Source: Dactylorhiza incarnata (taxonomy: Eukaryota > Streptophyta > Magnoliopsida > Asparagales > Orchidaceae). Taken from it: a DNA stretch of 64,000 bases. This document shows positions 31,047-42,393 of this stretch, piece after piece. Position numbers and translations under genes: made by a program. The stretch's first letter is position 1; the number at the start of each line of letters is the position of its first letter. Where the stretch lies: assembly GCA_033032865.1 (NCBI GenBank), contig JAWHQI010000239.1, positions 1,646,001 to 1,710,000 of the forward strand, read 5' to 3'. Under the pieces are notes generated by a model. The model saw only the letters and a program-made list of their open reading frames with translations. It had not been told where the DNA came from and did not search any database.

Positions 31047-33715
31047 TTTATAACGAAAAATGATGAATTAGAATTATGGCATAGACGCTTAGGCCACGCT
31101 AGTACAAAGCTCATCTTAAAACTAGCAAAAAGAGAATTGATTAGAGGATTGCCTAAGTTGAATGGAAATTTATCTTCATTATGCTCTCCATGCCAGAAAG
31201 GCAAATTTACTAAGACATCGTTTAAAAGAAAAATGAAATTTCTATATCAAAACCTCTACAATTAATTCATATGGATCTTTTTGGTCCCGTTAACACTGCG
31301 AGTCTTGGTGGTAGATTATACCCTTATGTTCTCATAGATGACTATTATAGATATTGTTGGACCTTATTTCTCTCCTCCAAATCTGATGCGTTTTGCGAAT
31401 TTTCAAAATTATGTACTCGCATTCAAAATGAATTAGATTTAAAAATAAAATGCATTCGCTCAGATCATGGAGGTGAATTTGAAAATGAAAATTTTAAATC
31501 TTTTTGTGACTTGTTAGGTATTAAGCATGAGTTCTCTGCTCCACGCACACCTCAACAAAATGGTTTTGTAGAATGGAAGAATAGGACAATACAAGAACTT
31601 GCACGCACAATGCTATCTGAATATAAATTACCTAAGTATTTATGGGCAGAAGCCCTAAGCACTGCATGCTATGTAATGAATAGAGTTATGCTTCGCCCAT
31701 CATTATCTCTCACACCGTATGAACTCTACTATCAAAAGAAATCTAACGTATCGTATTTTAGAGTTTTTGGATGTAAATGCTTCATTCTTAATACAAAAGA
31801 CTCTTTAGGAAAATTTGACGAAAAATGCGATGAAGGAATATTTCTTGGTTATTCTTCAACTAGTAAAGCATATAGAATATTTAATAAAAGATCAAGCAAG
31901 GTTGAAGAGTCAATTAATGTCAGATTTGATGAGTTTGTTCCATGTGCAGAAAAGCTCCCTACAGGTACCGATGATGAACCTTTGCCATCCTTGGAGCACG
32001 ACAAAGAAGAACCATCCAAAGAAGAGGAGGAGAAGTCAAAAGAAGATGAATGTGTACCTCCAAGCATTCTAAACTTCTCCAAAAATCATCCAAAGGAGCT
32101 AATCATTGGGGAACCTTCTACTGGGGTAAGAACTCGGTCCTCTCTTCATGAAACATTCTCAAATATTTGCTTTGTGTCTGAAATTGAACCTAAAAATGTT
32201 TCCACCGCTTTAAATGACGAATTTTGGTTTTTGGCAATGAATGAAGAGTTAGGACAATTTGAAAGAAATAAAGTTTGGAATTTTGTAGAAAGACCATCTA
32301 ATCATCCAATTATTGGCGTAAAATGGATTTTTAAAAATAAGCTAGATGGTGAATCTAGGATTGTAAGAAATAAAGCACGCTTAGTTGCTCAAGGCTATTC
32401 ACAAATTGAGGGGGTAGATTTTGAAGAAACTTTTGCACCCGTAGCTCGCTTAGAATCTATACGAATATTTTTGGCATTTGCGAGTTTTAAAAGAATAAAA
32501 TTATTTCAAATGGATGTTTAAAGTGCTTTTTTAAACGGGTTTATTAAAGAAGAAGTTTATGTAGAACAACCCCCTGGTTTCATAAATGAAAGATTTCCAA
32601 ATCATGTTTACAAATTAGAAAAAGCGCTCTATGGCTTAAAACAAGCGCCCCGTGCCTGGTATGATCGTCTTACATCGTTTTTGTTAGAGCACGGTTATGT
32701 TATGGGCAGTGCAGACAACACACTCTTCATTAAGCATAAAAATAACGAATTAATTATTCTACAAATATATGTTGATGACATCATTTTTGGAGCCACTAAT
32801 GAAGAGTTGTGTAATGAAGTAGTCTTAATAATGAAAAATGAATTTGAGATAAGTCTTGTAGGAGAACTATCATATTTTCTTGGTTTTCAAATTTCACAAA
32901 GAACTGATGGTATTTTTCTGTGTCAATCAAAATATGTTCACGATATGCTTAAACGATTTGGATTTGAAAATCTTAAACAAGCTTCTACTCCTATGAGTGC
33001 TTCTTTAAAACTAGGAAAAGATGAATCTGGAATTTCTATTGATCAAACGCTATATAGAGGAATGATAAGTTCTCTTCTTTATTTAAGTGCATCTAGACCA
33101 GATATAATGTTTGCCGTATGTTTATGTGCTCGCTTTCAAGCTGATCCAAAAGAATCTCATTTAAAAGCGGTAAAACGTATTTTTCGTTATCTAATAGGGT
33201 CATCTAAACTAGGATTATGGTACCCACATAATGACTCTTTCACACTCCACGGCTATTCCGATTCGGACTACGCCGGGTGCTCACTAGATAGAAAAAGCAC
33301 TAGCGGTACGTGTCACTTTTTAGGACCCTCTTTAGTTGCTTGGTCTAGTAGAAAGTAATCTTCGGTTGCACTCTCCACCACGGAGGCCGAATATATCGCA
33401 CTTGGTAGTTGTTGTGCACAAGCGTTATGGATGAGCCAAACACTAGAGGACTTTGGATTTCATCTCAAAAACATAGATCTTAAATGTGACAACAAAAGTG
33501 CAATAAACCTCACATATAATCCTGTACACCATTCTAGATCCAAGAACATCGACGTTCGTCATCATTTCATTAGGGATCACATTAAGAAAGAAAATATAAA
33601 AGTAAGCTTCATTGGGACAGAATCTCAACTCGCTGACATATTCACTAAACCTCTTCCCGATGCACGATTTCGTTTATTACGACTTGAGTTAGGTGTGCTA
33701 GATCTTACAAGTTAA
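31047..33715 (+). pseudogene. pol: Element D pol: integrase, reverse transcriptase, RNase H
   Basis: Resumes right after E. It reads the pre-integrase ELWHRRLGHAS and CSPCQKGK, then the integrase core with first Asp in HMDLFGPV, second in [10 protein letters not shown] and Glu in [12 protein letters not shown], then RT ([38 protein letters not shown] near 32768) and RNase H (HGYSDSDYAGC, STTEAEYIALG, ADIFTKPLPD), with the stop before 33716. Defects: a one-base frameshift near 31240, a TAA at 32519-32521 in place of the Lys codon of the MDVKSAFLNG motif, and a TAA at 33356-33358 in RNase H. Otherwise full length. E sits between protease and integrase, so both parts were once one frame. Confidence 0.92.
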
Positions 33716-35999
33716 AACATGCTCACAAATACAAACTTCTTCACTCTTAACCATCAAAAACATCTCCTAAAAATCTGCACTTTCAGCATGAAACTACTAT
33801 TGGGACACCTAATCAAAATCAACAATCAAAAGTTTCATAACCCTAAAAAATCACTTACTGTTTCCCGCGCTAGCGCTAGCATCGAGGTTCGATTTTTTGT
33901 GTTTTTAAAATTTTGAAAAATTTCTAAACATATCTTGATCTATATGTACTATTTAGTTGTGCACATCTGATTTTATTTTATTTTTGAAAAATCAAAATAC
34001 AAAAATATAAAATCCAAATTACAAAAAATTATGTTTTGCCTTTTATTTTTGTCTTGTGGTTAAAGTTTATCTTTCAAAAATCAAATACAAAACTACAAAA
34101 AAAAACAAATTACAAAAAATATGTTTTTTTGCTGTTTTTCTTTATCTAAAGTTCATCTTTATGCAAAAATCATATATAAAAATTACAAAAGCAAAAATTG
34201 CAAAAATATGCTTTTATTTGCTAAAATCAAATACAAAAATATAAAATATTAAACCAAAAAAAAAACCCTACGATTTTTTGTGAAAAATCAAGCATGATTT
34301 AGTCTACTATTTAGAAAATCTACAATGTTGCAATTTATCTTTTCAAACTACTTTGGACATTGTCTTCCTTCATGCTTTGATATATCTATTCAAAAGTGCA
34401 TCAATTATAGTTTAAAAGTTGTGTAGGATCAAGCTTAGCATGCCTCTAAGTATGAGTAAATGTTTTATGTTTGATAATGATATTTATTCACTCACTTTTT
34501 TTGGCATTGTCTACATATGTGTTTAATCTAAGAATACTTGTGTATGTTATGTATTAGTACAATAGATTAAAATTGCACAAGTATCTTACCTACACTCCTT
34601 CTTTTGCACTCTTCAAAATTAAGAAAAGTGGTTATATTTTTTTTCTCATAAAATCTATTGATTTGCAAAACAAGTGTATTCGGAGAACTTTGTACAAAAC
34701 AAAATTATAAATAAATGACAAAGATAACTCCACCAAGCACTACTTGAACCTCCTGATAAGTCTTAATGAGCATTGTGAGGTTAAGCACCTTGGAAAGAAT
34801 AATAAAGTGTCTTGTGCAAATCAAATCTCTCTTTCAAAAATAAGAAAAACCACTTTCTCTTAAGTACACCGGATCACTAGTCTCAAAATTCAAAATAAAA
34901 TATGTGATCCCCCAAGCACTACTTTGCACCCTGATAAGTCTTGATGAGCATTGTGTGTGCAAAGAACCTTGGTAGTTGTACATTTTTTTGTGTGCATTAA
35001 AGTGTGTGGAAGTAATCTTATTTGTGTTTTATTGTGCTTCTTACTTTACATATTACTTGTAGTTTTGATTAAAACATTTGTTTACTCTCCTCAAAATTAC
35101 ACTCATGTGCACATCATTATCTTCCATAACACTTCTTCTCATGAGTATTGGATCCTAATGTTAATTCTCTATTACTTTTTATTTATGAAATGCACTGGAT
35201 AACCTAGCATGTGTTCTACAATGTTTTGTATGTCTTTTTTTTGGAATTATGAATTAAAGTAACATTGTAGTATTTGTTTTGTTAAACATTCTTTCATGCT
35301 TGGTTATTATCAAATTTAAAACTACAAAATGACTTACAAAAACATCATCTTTTGTGAACTTTAACTCATTTTTTTTGGATTATCATTACTATTTGATGTT
35401 TTTTGTATTGCTATAAGTCTTCCGCATCTTAACCATATAAGTGTTTTTACCTTGCGCTTTCATGCTTACTTAATATCTTGTATTCTTTGCATCATCACTT
35501 ATTCTTTAAAATTCCTATCTTTCATCAAGTGATAGATTTCCTTGGAACACTTTTTATTGGTTACTTCTAACATAAAAATCGTTTATGCTAAAAACTCTGA
35601 ATATTTTGTAATGCTTATAACTCTGATCTATTTCAATGAAAAACAATTCTAAACCTCCTTATTACTTACTTAAAAAGCTCGATCATGCCTTCTCTTCTAT
35701 TTACAAATTCTTTGGTGCTTTGTTTCCCTACCCACTTTTGCTAATAACAAAGGGGGAGAACTAGCATGATAAAATGCAAAAGGGGGAGAACTAACATGAT
35801 AAATCCAGATGATAGCTTACATATTAGGAGAGCACTCACTTAGGGAGCACGTATTTAGGGGGAGCATGTCTAACATGCTAGAATCAATTATTATCCTAAG
35901 TCATCACTCTCACACACACACAAGTATAGTTTCATCATGCTTATCTATTAATGCTTTGACTTATCATTAATGGATTTGTTATTATCAAAAGGGGGAGTT
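33716..35999 (+). other. Element D 3' non-coding region with repeated PPTs
   Basis: AT-rich 2.3 kb without a supported gene; some Sireviruses carry an env-like ORF here, but I see none. AAAATCAAATACAAAAAT-type units recur at 33975-34260. Two related hairpin-like segments (34733-34791 and 34911-34971) share the core CTGATAAGTCTTRATGAGCA, and each is bounded by CCAAG/CTTGG. AGGGGGAG polypurine tracts occur at 35751, 35781, about 35857 and 35991; the last abuts the 3' LTR and is the functional position. Confidence 0.8.
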
Positions 36000-37210
36000 T
36001 GTTGGAACATGGTCTTCCGCATCTCCTAGGTTTTGAGAATAACAAATCCCATGTATTTGATCTTGTGTGTTCAAGTGTGCAGGTTATCCAGGTCCACATG
36101 ACTCAAGGAGGACACATGAAGACTGCCCCCGAATTTGAGGAAAAAAATTCCATAATGGCCAGTAGCGCCGGCGGTAGTGATAGCGCCCAGCGCTAGCGTT
36201 GATTTGCGCGATTCCAGCAGCTTATTTAGAAGGAGCTAACGCCCAGCGATATCGGGTAGCGCCGGCGGTATCGTGACGCACATGAGGCATAGGAGCCAGG
36301 TTGCCGCGGATTGAAGATCCTGCCGCGCAAGAAGTTTCTTAATCGGGGATAGCACCGGCGGTAGCTACTAGCGCTGGCGATAGCATGGCGCACATAAGGC
36401 ATAGAGAAAATTGTTGCCACGGATGGGAGATTCTGCCGCGCAAAACGTTGCCTAATCCGGGCTAGCGCCGGTGGTAGCGCTAGCGCCGGCGGTAGCGCTT
36501 GTTCTATAAAAGGACCCCCTCTCCTCACGAATTAGAACATCCATTGTATACACCTCAGAGAGAGAGATATTGCTCGAGTTGCAGAGGCCTTCTTTGGCCG
36601 AATTCTGAAGTCCTAGCGAAGCGCTGACAATTTCTGAAGGAGGATTCCATCACGCCGAATTCGAACGAAGTCCGCCTCAACAAACGCTGATTCTCCAGCG
36701 GATCTTCGCCTCCTCGTTCAGAAGTTCATCTTTAGGGAGTTTTTAATTATTGTTATTTCATTTCTCTTTTATCATTGTAAACGGTAGTGAAATCGCCTCG
36801 TGTTGGCGACTAGGTCTGGGGTAGACTTAGGGCTGAAATTCGCCTCGTGTTGGCGACTAGATCTAGGCTAGTTCTAGGGGGTGCTCGAGGCCACATCCGG
36901 GGAAGGATTGGCTAGAGCGGCTTGAGGCCGAATCCAGGGGAGGATAAGGCTAGGGCCACCGGTTTGCAGGGAAGCGAGTCGGGATAGAAAACGAAAAGAG
37001 TTTTAAAATATTCGCCTAAGGATCTCTAGCGTCATAGGAGATCAAGTTTTGTAAAACTTATTCAATATAAATAAAAGCATGTCTCCTCTTTTTGTTTTAC
37101 ATAACTTCTTACTGTTTTAATCTTGCTATATTTCTATGTTTTCCAAATAAATACTAAACTTTTTGAACACCCTTATTCACCCCCCTCTAAAGGCGCCGAC
37201 CGGTCCAACA
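36000..37210 (+). repeat. Element D 3' LTR (1211 bp)
   Basis: Starts tgttggaaca, ends ggtccaaca, and matches 19122-20342. TATA box at 36505-36512. Followed by caatg (37211-37215) and then the rest of C's 5' LTR. Confidence 0.96.
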
Positions 37211-37215
37211 CAATG

Positions 37216-37996
37216 GACCCGTCTTCTTCGTGTCATGAACCGGTGGAATGATCATACAAGCTGCTCCGATCTTAAAGAAGAAGGCTAGGTTGATTCCCTT
37301 CTTGAAGCTCTTTGATGAAGGAGATGGCCGAGAGGAAGCTCCGGAGAAGATTTGGAGTTGAAAGCTTGCCCGGAGCTCCTCCCTAAGGTGGGCGGTGAAG
37401 AAGGAGGCGAAACCCTGCAAAAAGTGCGGAAAACGGCGGAGCTGGGCGGAGTCGGATGATGGATCCCGACCTAAAATCGCGCTTGTCTATTTATAGACGA
37501 AGCAGAAATAAACAACGCGCACGATCAGGCGCACGACCAGTGGTCGTGCGCGAAGGGATGCCTCTGATCGTGCGCGAAGAACATGTAGCACAATCCAGAT
37601 CTGCAACATAGCGCACGGTCAGTGGCGCACGACCAGTGGTCGTGCGCGAAGGAATGCCTGTGATCGTGCGCAGACGCTCTGTCTGGGAAGGGAATTAACG
37701 CACGACCACTGGTCGTGCGCCTGATCGTGCGCGAAGGAATGCGCACGATCAGAGGCTTTTTAGGAAAAAAATTGCCCTGCTCCATCCCGAACGTTCACGC
37801 GATCTCAGGGCCTGCAGGAAAAATGCTAGACCACAAAAATACATGAAATCACACCAAGATGGGGCATAAATGTGCACTAAGCAATGAAGTGGGCAATGTG
37901 ATCAAATAGAATTAAATATGGGCCTAAAGTGAAGTGCAAGTGCATGAAACCTAGCCCAGATGAGTCCGAAAATCACTATATAAACTGGACTCATCA
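37216..37996 (-). repeat. Element C 5' LTR, second segment
   Basis: Continues the LTR cut at 19121. It matches the left LTR from its gacccgtcttc point to the terminal catca. TATA box (minus) at 37487-37495 and GCGCACGAC palindromes at 37518-37757. Followed by gttct (37997-38001), C's second target copy. Confidence 0.95.
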
Positions 37997-38001
37997 GTTC
38001 T

Positions 38002-39217
38002 CTCGCAGGACCCGAGCTCGCCAGAGCCACGCTCGCCAGGACTGCGCTAGCCGGAACAGCGCTCGCCAAAACAGGTGCTATGTAAGCGTACGTGCTTACT
38101 TGGTCATCTGAGTCTGTAATGCTTTACTTCTTTACAAGAAATTATTTTTTCTCTTATGGTCCTTAATGACCATTTGAGAGCAGTATTAGACAGGTACGAA
38201 TATTCATTTGCCATTTAGGAAAATATGGCTTTAAAGACCGGTCTAACTCGTTAAGCCGATCGACTTGAATAAGAAAAACATGTGAAAATGGTTGCCTAAT
38301 ATGCTAACCGAGCAGTTAGAATAAATATAGCCGTAAAAGCTAGAAAGCAAGATATTACAGGTAGCCGCAAAGCAATATTTCTAACAGGTTGTCAATTATA
38401 ATATAGACCGATCGGCTTCCACAATTGGTTTATAATTAATTCTATCAGCTTGTGGTCTTTCATCAGTTTATAACATAATAATATTCGCTCGGTTAGAATA
38501 AAGTCGTCCACAAGGAATCAACCATGGGTTATTCTTGTAAGGATGAATATTTCTCAACTATTGGATATAGGTCGCCCGGATTGTATACTGACCGCGCAAA
38601 CTTATTGATTATTGTTTATACTTGTGAGAATGTTTAAAACTTCAGAAAAAGGAATTCAAATTATTGGTCGCCCGGACTGTATACTGACCGTGCGAACTTA
38701 TTGATTATTGTTTATACTTGTGAGTGTTTAAAACTTCAGAAAAAGGAATTCAAATTATTGTTCGCTCGGGCTGAGAACTGATCACATATCTCAATAATTA
38801 TTATGATAAATATTGCTCGACTCTGATTACTAGCCGCCCGGGATATATTCAAACCCCACAACTCACGATTGGGATTCATTTATTATGACTGGCGGTTTTG
38901 AGTTATGATCGGCGTCGACCTTTGGGTAAATTTTATAATTGAGTAATCATTCATATGAAATTCTCAAGAGCCCGAACTTCTATCTGCTCGGATTATATGT
39001 TGACCGCGCAACTTAAAATTCTGGCGGGTTGAAAGGAACTTACAATTATGAGAGAATAAAGCTCACATAACATTCAAAAGTAAGTATCAAAGATAGACAG
39101 TTGGAAAGGTAATAACTTTTCATTCATTCTCAAAATGTATTTACAAAACATTCAGACCGATCGGCTAACAAAATCAAGTCATCGGTTTTGTAAGGAAAAT
39201 TACAAAAAGCACAAAAA
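38002..39217 (-). other. Element A gag start and spacer between extra ORF and gag
   Basis: At 38002-38075 short CTCGCCAG-type repeats carry a continuation of A's gag N-terminal reading, rich in Ala/Ser. From there to 39217 I see no gene. A tandem duplication of about 96 bases (38571-38666 and 38667-38760), starting GTCGCCCGGA, lies in it. Confidence 0.55.
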
Positions 39218-40168
39218 TTAGTAATCCCCCGACTTGATTCTTTTGGCCATAGGAGAACTTGAGTCTCCTTCACCTTCTATATCAACATCGGGCGAATAAT
39301 CTCCGCTGGCCGATGAGGAACTTGATGAACTGCTGCTTGAGTCTTCATCTTTCAGGCCCCCAACCCATCGGCCTCACCTTTAGAGGTATCAGTTTTAGAA
39401 GATGAACTCCCTCCATCATCAGCAGCAGACTCATCATCAGCAGCGGCCTCGTGCTCTGCAATTGTTTCATTAACCCCAGCCACTTCATTGACCACGGCGG
39501 TTTCGTCCTCATCATCCTCCTCTTCCGAACTGCTAAGGTCCATCTTGTCCTTACCCTTCATTCTGCGGGTAATGTCGTCTAGCTTCTTCTTCAGGGATGG
39601 GTAGACATCCGAGAAGCTAAAATCCTCGAAGCCCGAGGACAGACCGTCGTGCACTCTCAAGCAGTTTAAGGCGGCATTGATCCCCTTGGTAACATGGGTG
39701 AAGACCTTGTCTTGAAAGATCGGATTATCGATATCATATTGTTTCTAAAAAAGAGAAAAAAGGTTAGACCACACAGCTTGAGAAAATCAGACAGCTCAAA
39801 TGTTCATTTGGTAATAACTTACCAATGCAGCTTCTTATAACCACGCGATCTCTTGAGCCTGCTCAACATTTTTCTTCTCTAAATAAGTGTAGGCTGATAT
39901 AAGTCGTCTGTATGATAGGCCCATAAAGTGATTAGCCGTGAAGCTCCATGAACCCGCCTGTGCGGCCAGTTTGGAGAGCTCCTCCACTGGAACTTCCTTT
40001 AGTTTCTTCAGAGTTTTTCGGCCATACATAGCACCACCGGTGGCTAAAGCATGGTGGCTTACTTTTTCGGTACCCCAGTGCGCGAGTGCGGTTGACAGCT
40101 GCATGCAGTCACCATCTGGGTGCCAGCGTATGGTCGGGTTGCCCCGCAGGTTTTTTGGATTGCCACAG
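39218..40168 (-). pseudogene. Element A extra ORF 1, 3' part, with an intron
   Basis: Right to left, the reading is NLRGNPTIRWHPDGDC, LSTALAHWG, EVPVEELSKLAAQAGSW, ANHFMGLSYRRLI, then a GT...AG intron (39745-39822), then YDIDNPIFQDKVF, a helical segment and a Ser/Asp/Glu-rich end closing with KRIKSGDY and a stop at 39218-39220. This is the C-terminal half of the plant gypsy-associated protein whose N-terminal half is at 49075-49962. A TAA at 39835-39837 and a frameshift near 39355 break it. Tat/Ogre elements are known to carry an extra ORF upstream of gag; its function is unknown. The acidic, Lys-ending tail suggests a nuclear protein, which is inference. Confidence 0.65.
39745..39822 (-). 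other. Intron in element A extra ORF 1 (78 nt)
   Basis: Minus strand: 5' site GGTAAGTT; 3' end with a CTAAC branch-like motif, a long pyrimidine tract and TTTTTTAG before AAACAATATG. The frames on both sides agree when it is removed. Confidence 0.75.
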
Positions 40169-42312
40169 TGTGGGGAACAATGCCCAGCAATGTTCCTGAT
40201 TTGAAGAAGTGCTCAGCTCAATGATAAGTGCAAGTTGTATTTAATGTTCCATCTAGTTCATGCATGCAGAGTTCGACAATATGTCAAGTACTTTAGTTAT
40301 TTAACTAAGTACTATATCGTCAAGAAGAACAGAAGATGTCGTTTATAAAGTATGCTTGTCATCATGATGATGGGGCAAAGCAAAAGATGAGACTTGGCGA
40401 GTTCGTCGAACGCAGAATGCTGTTCGTCGAACGCAAAATGCTGTTCGTCGAACACAGAAGAAAGATCGTCAAACGCAGAAGGAAGTTCATCAAACGCTGA
40501 GAATTGGCGAGTTAGTCGAACGCTGAGACTCGGCAAGATCGTCGAATGCAGAAGGAAGATCATCGAACGCAGAAGGAAGATCGCCGAACGCAGAATGGAG
40601 ATAGTCGAACGCTGAGACTCGGCAAGATAGTCGAACGCAGAAGGAAGATCGTCGAACGCAGAATGGAGTTCGTCAAACGAAGATTGCGGTTCATCGAACG
40701 CAGAATGGAGTTCGTCAAACGATGATTGCGGTTCGTCAAACACAGAGAAGACGCGACATCGTCGTCATCAACAAAGTAGTCTTATCGTCGAGAAAAACAG
40801 ACATCGTCGTGAAGAAGCCTTGTCGCTGAAAAGTCTAAGTATGACTGATGGCATAGGACATCGTCATAATGAAGGCATGTCGTCAAGAAGACTGAAGAAG
40901 GATAGCTGAAGATAAGCAGTTGCTAAAGTATGATCTGTCGACATGTTATCACTCATGTCGTCGAGAGAGCAACGTGATTACGACGACAGTCTTCAAGAAA
41001 GAAGATCATGACAATACAGTGAGAGATAGCATATCGTCGTATACAGAAGCGCCAGATTGTCTCATATCATCAAAATACCAGCATCAGAGGTAGAAGCAAG
41101 AAGAATTGAAAGTCTACCTAAGTTCAAGGCATCGACAAAGTCCTGGCGTCGAGATATTGTCCATGTCGTCGTACAATGGAAATATCGTCGAGACAGATTC
41201 AAATGTTGCGGACGCGCTGTCAGCATTTAATGCCGCCGCCTGATTGTCCAATCATCGCGTGCTCTTATGGAATGGGCGTCTGTCATTAAAGGACATCACA
41301 TGTGACCGTTATGCGGCTCATCTGTCCTATAAAAGGGAACAGTGATGCCCTAATAAAGGAGTCTTCAAGATATAGAAAAAGAACGAAAAAGAATCCCACC
41401 GCAACACTTCAATAGAATAGTATTTTCGGCGGAGAAGAAGAAGATAAGGTAGAGAACAAGCATCAAGTGTTCTCTGAAGAATCAATCATCACCATCGACA
41501 GAAAAGTAGCCGATAAACATCAGGCAAAAGAAGAGGAGGCTGAAGAAGATCCAGTGCTGAAACTCCAAATCAAGAAGCATCTTCTTCAATCTAAAGGAGC
41601 CGATCTTCATCAGGCTAAGTTGCCAATCTTCATCCGGCAGAAGAAATAGTATTTCTACTGTTATTTCTTGTAAGGCTTGCGGGCCTATTTGTCTAGCTTG
41701 AGGGCTAGAGAGCTGTGAGGCTTGAGGGCCAGGGCAGTGGACTTGCGGGTCCGACACCGTCTAGCTGGAGGGTTGGAGAGCTATGAGGCTTGAGGGCCAG
41801 GGCAGTGGACTTGCGGGTCCGACACCGTCTAGCTTGAGGGCTGGAGAGCTGTGAGGCTTGAGGGCTAGGGCAGTGGACTTGCGGGTCCGATCTTGTCGAA
41901 CTTGAGGGCTCGGGTGCAGTAGGGGCTTGCGGGCCTAGGCTGTAGGCACAAGACTTGCGGGTATGTGTAGTGTAGGGCTTGCGTGTCGAGCTTGCGGGCT
42001 CGGGTGCAGTAGGGGCTTGCGGTCCTAGGCTGTAGGACTTGCGGGTCCGTGTTGTAAGGCATGAGGGCCTGAAGTTTTTGGCAGAGCTTGCTGAGCCTAG
42101 TACACTGCTAGGTAGGCGCAGAGGGAAAGAGGAATACTCAAGACACCAGGTCTTGAGGAACCTCTATACATGTTTGTGTGTTTTTCTGTGTTGTCCTTTC
42201 TACTATATAGATCTATTAACTAGAAATCAAGAACACCTAAAAGGGGATAATATAATCTAAAAAACCTATTCATCCCCCTTCTAGGTGATAAGTCGACACC
42301 CAATAAACAACA
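40169..42312 (+). repeat. Element F 5' LTR (2144 bp)
   Basis: Begins tgtggggaac (the other copy tgttgggaac) and ends ataaacaaca. Two internal tandem arrays: GATCGTCGAACGCAGAAG-type units at 40398-40745, and units of about 64 bases with GACTTGCGGGTCCG and CTTGAGGGC at 41670-42060. TATA box TATAAAAG at 41328-41335. It ends with a C-rich tract. Apparent long frames across the arrays are repeat artefacts. Confidence 0.92.
41328..41335 (+). promoter_or_regulatory. TATA box of F 5' LTR
   Basis: TATAAAAG, kept at 48075-48082 in the other LTR; likely the U3 core promoter. Confidence 0.75.
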
Positions 42313-42314
42313 AG

Positions 42315-42330
42315 TTGTATCAAAGCGAGG
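42315..42330 (+). other. Element F primer binding site (degenerate iMet)
   Basis: TTGTATCAAAGCGAGG, two bases after the LTR; it differs from TGGTATCAGAGC at two positions, both probably decay. Confidence 0.75.
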
Positions 42331-42393
42331 TTGTTCAAAGAAAAGCTTAACAGCTTGAATAGATCTGCCAGTGGGTGTCCAAGTATCATAGCT

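Larger units (their letters stand above)
19122..37210 (+). mobile_element. Element D: Sirevirus-type Ty1/copia retrotransposon, interrupted by E
   Basis: LTRs 19122-20342 and 36000-37210 end in tgttgga/tccaaca (the first copy has a substitution in the terminal repeat). The target duplication caatg is at 19117-19121 and 37211-37215, inside C's 5' LTR. On the plus strand follow an iMet primer site, a long gag with one zinc knuckle and a coiled-coil tail, protease, integrase, RT, RNase H, then a 2.3-kb non-coding 3' region with several polypurine tracts. The long gag and the repeated PPTs are known Sirevirus traits. Frames carry several stops and frameshifts, so this copy is inactive. Confidence 0.93.
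13401..37996 (-). mobile_element. Element C: non-autonomous LTR retrotransposon with Asp-tRNA primer site, host of D and E
   Basis: LTRs (13401-14989; 18305-19121 continued at 37216-37996) end in tgatg/catca and flank a ~3.3-kb interior with no RT, RNase H or integrase. The target-site duplication gttct is at 13396-13400 and 37997-38001. The primer site (18281-18298) matches plant tRNA-Asp over 18 bases, and PPT-like tracts lie next to the left LTR, so the element is on the minus strand. The interior encodes one gag-like protein with two zinc knuckles. The Asp primer is common in Athila/Tat-type elements. The element must use enzymes made elsewhere. Confidence 0.9.

Noticed and set aside
33716..35999. 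Possible env-like gene of a Sirevirus
   Set aside because: No open frame of useful length or with signal or membrane features; the region is AT-rich and repeat-bearing.
40312..40743. 143-codon minus frame with FDELHSAFDE repeats, and its copy at 47098-47424
   Set aside because: A by-product of the tandem array in F's LTRs, present in both LTRs; no sign of a start or conserved domain.
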